From contig NZ_SMGP01000002.1 of the NCBI RefSeq assembly GCF_004339745.1, positions 1,116,001 through 1,180,000 on the forward strand: a stretch of DNA of 64,000 nt. Reading direction: 5' to 3'. The notes beneath the pieces were generated by a model that searched no databases, was not told where the DNA came from, and saw only the letters and a program-made list of their open reading frames with translations. How positions within the stretch are numbered: the stretch's first letter is position 1; each line of letters opens with the position of its first letter. The translations under genes were made by a program, and so were the position numbers. Origin of the DNA: Paraburkholderia sp. BL9I2N2. GTDB lineage: Bacteria; Pseudomonadota; Gammaproteobacteria; Burkholderiales; Burkholderiaceae. This document shows positions 61,756 to 64,000 of this stretch, piece by piece.

Positions 61756-62544
61756 TCACCGAATCAAACCGCGAGTCGAGCGATCAAGAAAATCGTAAAA
61801 AGGCTTAACCTCGGCATGGGCTGTTGCAATTTCAGCAATCTCCGGTTTCGCTTCGTCAAGCGTCTTCCCGCTACGGTAAAGCAGCTTGTAGGCATTCCGG
61901 ATGGCTTGTATCCCCTCCTTGCTGAAGCCACGGCGTTGTAGCCCCGTGGTATTCACTCCGACAGGTGAAGCGTGATTGCCTTGAGCAATAACAAACGGCG
62001 GCACATCTTGCGCGACATTAGAACAACCTCCCACCATAACGTGCGCTCCGATGACGCAGAATTGATGGACTGCGCACATACCGCCGATGATCACGTGATC
62101 ATCGACGATGACGTGACCGCCTAGCGTTGCATTGTTTGCCAGAATGCAATGGTCACCAACAATGCAATCGTGGGCAACGTGAGCATTGACCATCAGAAGG
62201 TTGTCGCTTCCGACCTTGGTGATGCTGCCTCCTTGGACTGTGCCGCGATGGATCGTGACACTCTCCCGGATTCTGTTGCGATCGCCCACTTCCACGACAG
62301 TTGGCTCTCCGGCGTACTTCAAGTCCTGGTTGTCTTCCCCGATCGTGGCGAAAGGATAGATTGTGTTCTCTCGGCCAATGCGGGTGTGCCCACTTACGAC
62401 AACGTGCGACTTAAGGACGGTGCCTTCGCCAATCTCGACGTCACCGCCTATACAGCAATAGGGACCAATGCGAACGCGAGCCCCAATGACGGCACCTTCT
62501 TCAATAACTGCGGTCGGGTGGATGACAGCCGTTTCATCAATCAC
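61756..62544 (-). CDS. lpxA: acyl-ACP--UDP-N-acetylglucosamine O-acyltransferase (orphan LpxA)
   Basis: 262 residues from GTG 62544 (GAGG about 9 nt upstream). Left-handed beta-helix of hexapeptide repeats (about 1-185) plus a helical C domain. All known LpxA functional residues are present at E. coli numbering: Lys76, His99, His122, catalytic His125, His144, His160, Gly173 (C14 hydrocarbon ruler) and His191. Stretches such as NQDLKYAGEPT, GDRNRIRESVTIHRGTVQGG and VGSDNLLM read like gammaproteobacterial LpxA, unlike what is remembered of Burkholderia LpxA. No lpxD, fabZ or lpxB is adjacent, so this is probably a second, acquired copy. Confidence 0.93.
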   Translation of the reverse strand: MIDETAVIHPTAVIEEGAVIGARVRIGPYCCIGGDVEIGEGTVLKSHVVVSGHTRIGRENTIYPFATIGEDNQDLKYAGEPTVVEVGDRNRIRESVTIHRGTVQGGSITKVGSDNLLMVNAHVAHDCIVGDHCILANNATLGGHVIVDDHVIIGGMCAVHQFCVIGAHVMVGGCSNVAQDVPPFVIAQGNHASPVGVNTTGLQRRGFSKEGIQAIRNAYKLLYRSGKTLDEAKPEIAEIATAHAEVKPFYDFLDRSTRGLIR

Positions 62545-62906
62545 AAATGTGGCCTCTGAGGAAGGTTAGGATCGGACTTTAGCTCAAATTAAATGCTTGA
62601 GCAGCAAGCTGTGATTCGCTTTCCGGGCTGACTAAATGACTCTTCGATTTCGCTCGGCGCACAGCTTTCAATTAACTATCGACAGCTGAAACCCAAGGAG
62701 ATTGTTTGACGATCATGGCGCATGTCCCGACTGTCCGAAACTGGCCGAATCCGGAAGTCCGGCCACTGCAAGCGACCGCCGATCGCACCGCTTCGTCGAA
62801 CCTCCGTAGCCGGGCCGCACTGGCATATTCTCCGTTCGGCGCTGCCAGCCCCAGACAGGATGGTTGGGAGCCGCTCCCAGTCCCACCGCAGCAAGTCGCT
62901 GACAGA
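62545..62906. other. intergenic region upstream of lpxA
   Basis: 362 bp with lower GC just before lpxA (TTTAGCTCAAATTAAATGCTTGAG). From 62710 to 62880 degenerate spacer pieces appear (CCGACTGTCCGAAACTGGCCG, CCGGAAGTCCGGCC). No gene. Confidence 0.4.
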
Positions 62907-63161
62907 CTAGCGATAGTTAATCAAGTAGATGACGTCATTGAGGAACCAGGGCAGAATCAATTGCGTGTCGGGATAGCTGACACCGACGCTGAGCCTCGGT
63001 GGCTTTGACGCGGAGTAACCGGGCGTCGCACCGTCGGCAGTGTGCAGAATGTACGTGTCCGTGTCGGACGGCTGGGCGGTCTGATTGTTCGGGGGCGACG
63101 ATCTCCAGGCGCAGCCGGCGGTGAGCACGATGAGGGCTGCTGCGAAGCATAAGGGCTTCAT
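62907..63161 (-). CDS. small lipoprotein, hypothetical
   Basis: 84 residues from ATG 63161 (an ATG at 63182 adds 7). Lipoprotein signal AAALIVLTAGC with Cys17, then SSPPNNQTAQPSDTDTY and a C-terminal LSVGVSYPDTQLILPWFL. No recognised domain. The ribosome-binding site is weak. Probably an outer-membrane-anchored small protein. Confidence 0.6.
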   Translation of the reverse strand: MKPLCFAAALIVLTAGCAWRSSPPNNQTAQPSDTDTYILHTADGATPGYSASKPPRLSVGVSYPDTQLILPWFLNDVIYLINYR

Positions 63162-63507
63162 GATGGTGTGAAAGTCCAGCAACGTTACTTTGACAATAAC
63201 GTCGATGAAGAATTCGTTCCGGCACGTGGCTGGCTTCTGTCGAACGCAGGAGGCGCAGTCCGACCCGAAGCTGCCAGCCGGGAGATTGGCGCGAACGTCG
63301 CGTGTCGGGCTCGAAAGTGACGGCCAACATCGATCACGGTCGTTCGCTGATCACCTATGAAGCGCTTTTCGGCGTGCCTCGCATGTCGGGGAGTGCGCGC
63401 CGTGTGTCGCCCAGCGCGTGTGAGCGATTCCCGTCATACCCTCGAAATGCGCTTCGCGCACCTGCGCGTGGGCCCGAGCGCGACCGTCAGCATGTGCGAG
63501 CCTCCTT
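63162..63507. other. intergenic region, end of window side
   Basis: About 346 bp between the lipoprotein start and the SagB-type gene end. Several overlapping open frames exist on both strands without start signals or motifs. Nothing supported. Confidence 0.35.
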
Positions 63508-64000
63508 CTACGTTCCCGTCGACGCGCCGAGCGCCGCGAAGTGCAACACCCATTCCCTTTGCCCATCGACATCGATCAGAGCCGCCGCTTCGTCGTCGTA
63601 AAACCCGCCCACCGGGCAGGCGGCCAAGCCGCGGGCAACCGCGCCTAGCAGCCAGCGCTCGCCCAGTATCCCCGCCTCGAGAAAGGCATGGCGATATCCA
63701 CGCGCACCTTCCGCCAGCATGTGCGCGCGATCGGCGGAAAGCACCAGCACTACTGCGGCGTTGCCGATCACATCCTGCGACAATGCGGCCGCCTGAGCCG
63801 CAGCGGCGGAATCGCTGTCGCGCACGCGTACCAGCGCGTGCTGAGGCAGGTAGCGATACACGCCCGGCCGGAGCCCTGCGACACGATTGACGACCAGATT
63901 GATGTGGATGGCGCCCGATAGCTGGGGCGGCAGCGCCATGTCGGCCAGCATCGATGACATCGTCGCGAGCGGCACCGCATCGTCGAGGAAGCGCCGCTGG
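63508..64000 (-). CDS. SagB-type nitroreductase/dehydrogenase, C-terminal part (5' end outside window)
   Basis: The frame is open to the right edge (about 164 residues visible), with the stop at 63508. A start is not visible; the GTG at 63975 is internal. FLDDAVPLATMSSMLADMA, INLVVNRVAGLRPGVYRYLP, and FLEAGILGERWLLGAVARGLAACPVGGF match the FMN-binding SagB/ThcOx family of nitroreductase-fold oxidases. These oxidise azolines in peptide natural products or act as general FMN dehydrogenases; partners outside the window would decide. Confidence 0.82.
   Translation of the reverse strand, partial: QRRFLDDAVPLATMSSMLADMALPPQLSGAIHINLVVNRVAGLRPGVYRYLPQHALVRVRDSDSAAAAQAAALSQDVIGNAAVVLVLSADRAHMLAEGARGYRHAFLEAGILGERWLLGAVARGLAACPVGGFYDDEAAALIDVDGQREWVLHFAALGASTGT

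Noticed and set aside
1..64000. tRNA, rRNA or known riboswitch
   Set aside because: None was recognised by eye in any spacer; cmsearch with Rfam models would be needed to exclude small RNAs.

Overview
The window reads as a GC-rich (roughly 60-65% by eye) betaproteobacterial accessory region, most likely from Burkholderia sensu lato (Paraburkholderia, Caballeronia or Burkholderia) and plausibly from a secondary chromosome or megaplasmid. Supporting signs are two small secreted DUF4148 proteins, two trimeric porins of the Burkholderia type, many LysR, IclR, AraC, TetR and MmyB-type regulators each beside a small catabolic set, and the absence of rRNA, tRNA, ribosomal or replication genes. Almost everything is metabolism, transport and regulation.

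Layout. 1-8.9 kb: end of an alpha/beta hydrolase, a VOC protein, an Ohr peroxidase, a three-gene set (Tat-exported serine hydrolase, NmrA-like reductase, aldo/keto reductase), a DUF4148 protein, a LysR regulator, a DoxX protein and a CPA1 Na+/H+ antiporter. 9.1-16.7 kb: a catabolic cluster with an unusual LysR-type regulator carrying two helix-turn-helix modules, divergent from an amidohydrolase, a 4,5-dihydroxyphthalate decarboxylase-like protein, a DctA-type symporter, a porin, 4-oxalomesaconate hydratase (LigJ) and 4-carboxy-4-hydroxy-2-oxoadipate aldolase (LigK). These are the lower steps of protocatechuate 4,5-cleavage or gallate degradation without a ring-cleavage enzyme. 16.7-23.4 kb: a patchy stretch with a possible TniQ-like remnant, an orphan receiver, a diguanylate cyclase, a YciI/DGPF protein, a ChrA chromate transporter and a nested inverted repeat. 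23.4-27 kb: thiolase and SDR dehydrogenase divergent from an AraC regulator. 27.5-33.7 kb: a tannase/feruloyl-esterase-like lipoprotein, an aromatic-acid MFS transporter, a nitroreductase and an acyl-CoA synthetase, ended by a decayed IS66 element (33.7-34.7 kb).

34.9-48.9 kb is a sugar-acid-like catabolic locus. The leftward arm holds a ketoglutarate-semialdehyde dehydrogenase-like ALDH, a XylX-like dehydratase, a porin, a Gfo/Idh/MocA oxidoreductase, an AroE-like dehydrogenase, a cupin, a broken AroE paralogue and an MHS transporter. The rightward arm holds an IclR regulator, a 2-oxopentenoate hydratase-like protein, an FAH-family hydrolase, an EthD-like protein and a UxaA-family dehydratase. 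A symmetric 30-bp palindrome lies between the two arms. 49-56 kb: LysR/GST, an MmyB-type regulator, the second DUF4148 gene, an ALDH, an Old Yellow Enzyme and a DUF883 protein. 56.2-64 kb: repeat-rich spacers, a lipoprotein, a TetR-controlled SDR/MDR pair with two matching operator palindromes, a TonB-like protein, an orphan LpxA that looks more gammaproteobacterial than Burkholderia-like, a small lipoprotein and a SagB-type nitroreductase cut by the window edge.

No CRISPR array, prophage or obvious defence system was found. The best candidates for something undescribed are the LigJ/LigK cluster with its double-HTH regulator, the IclR-centred sugar-acid locus, and the orphan LpxA.
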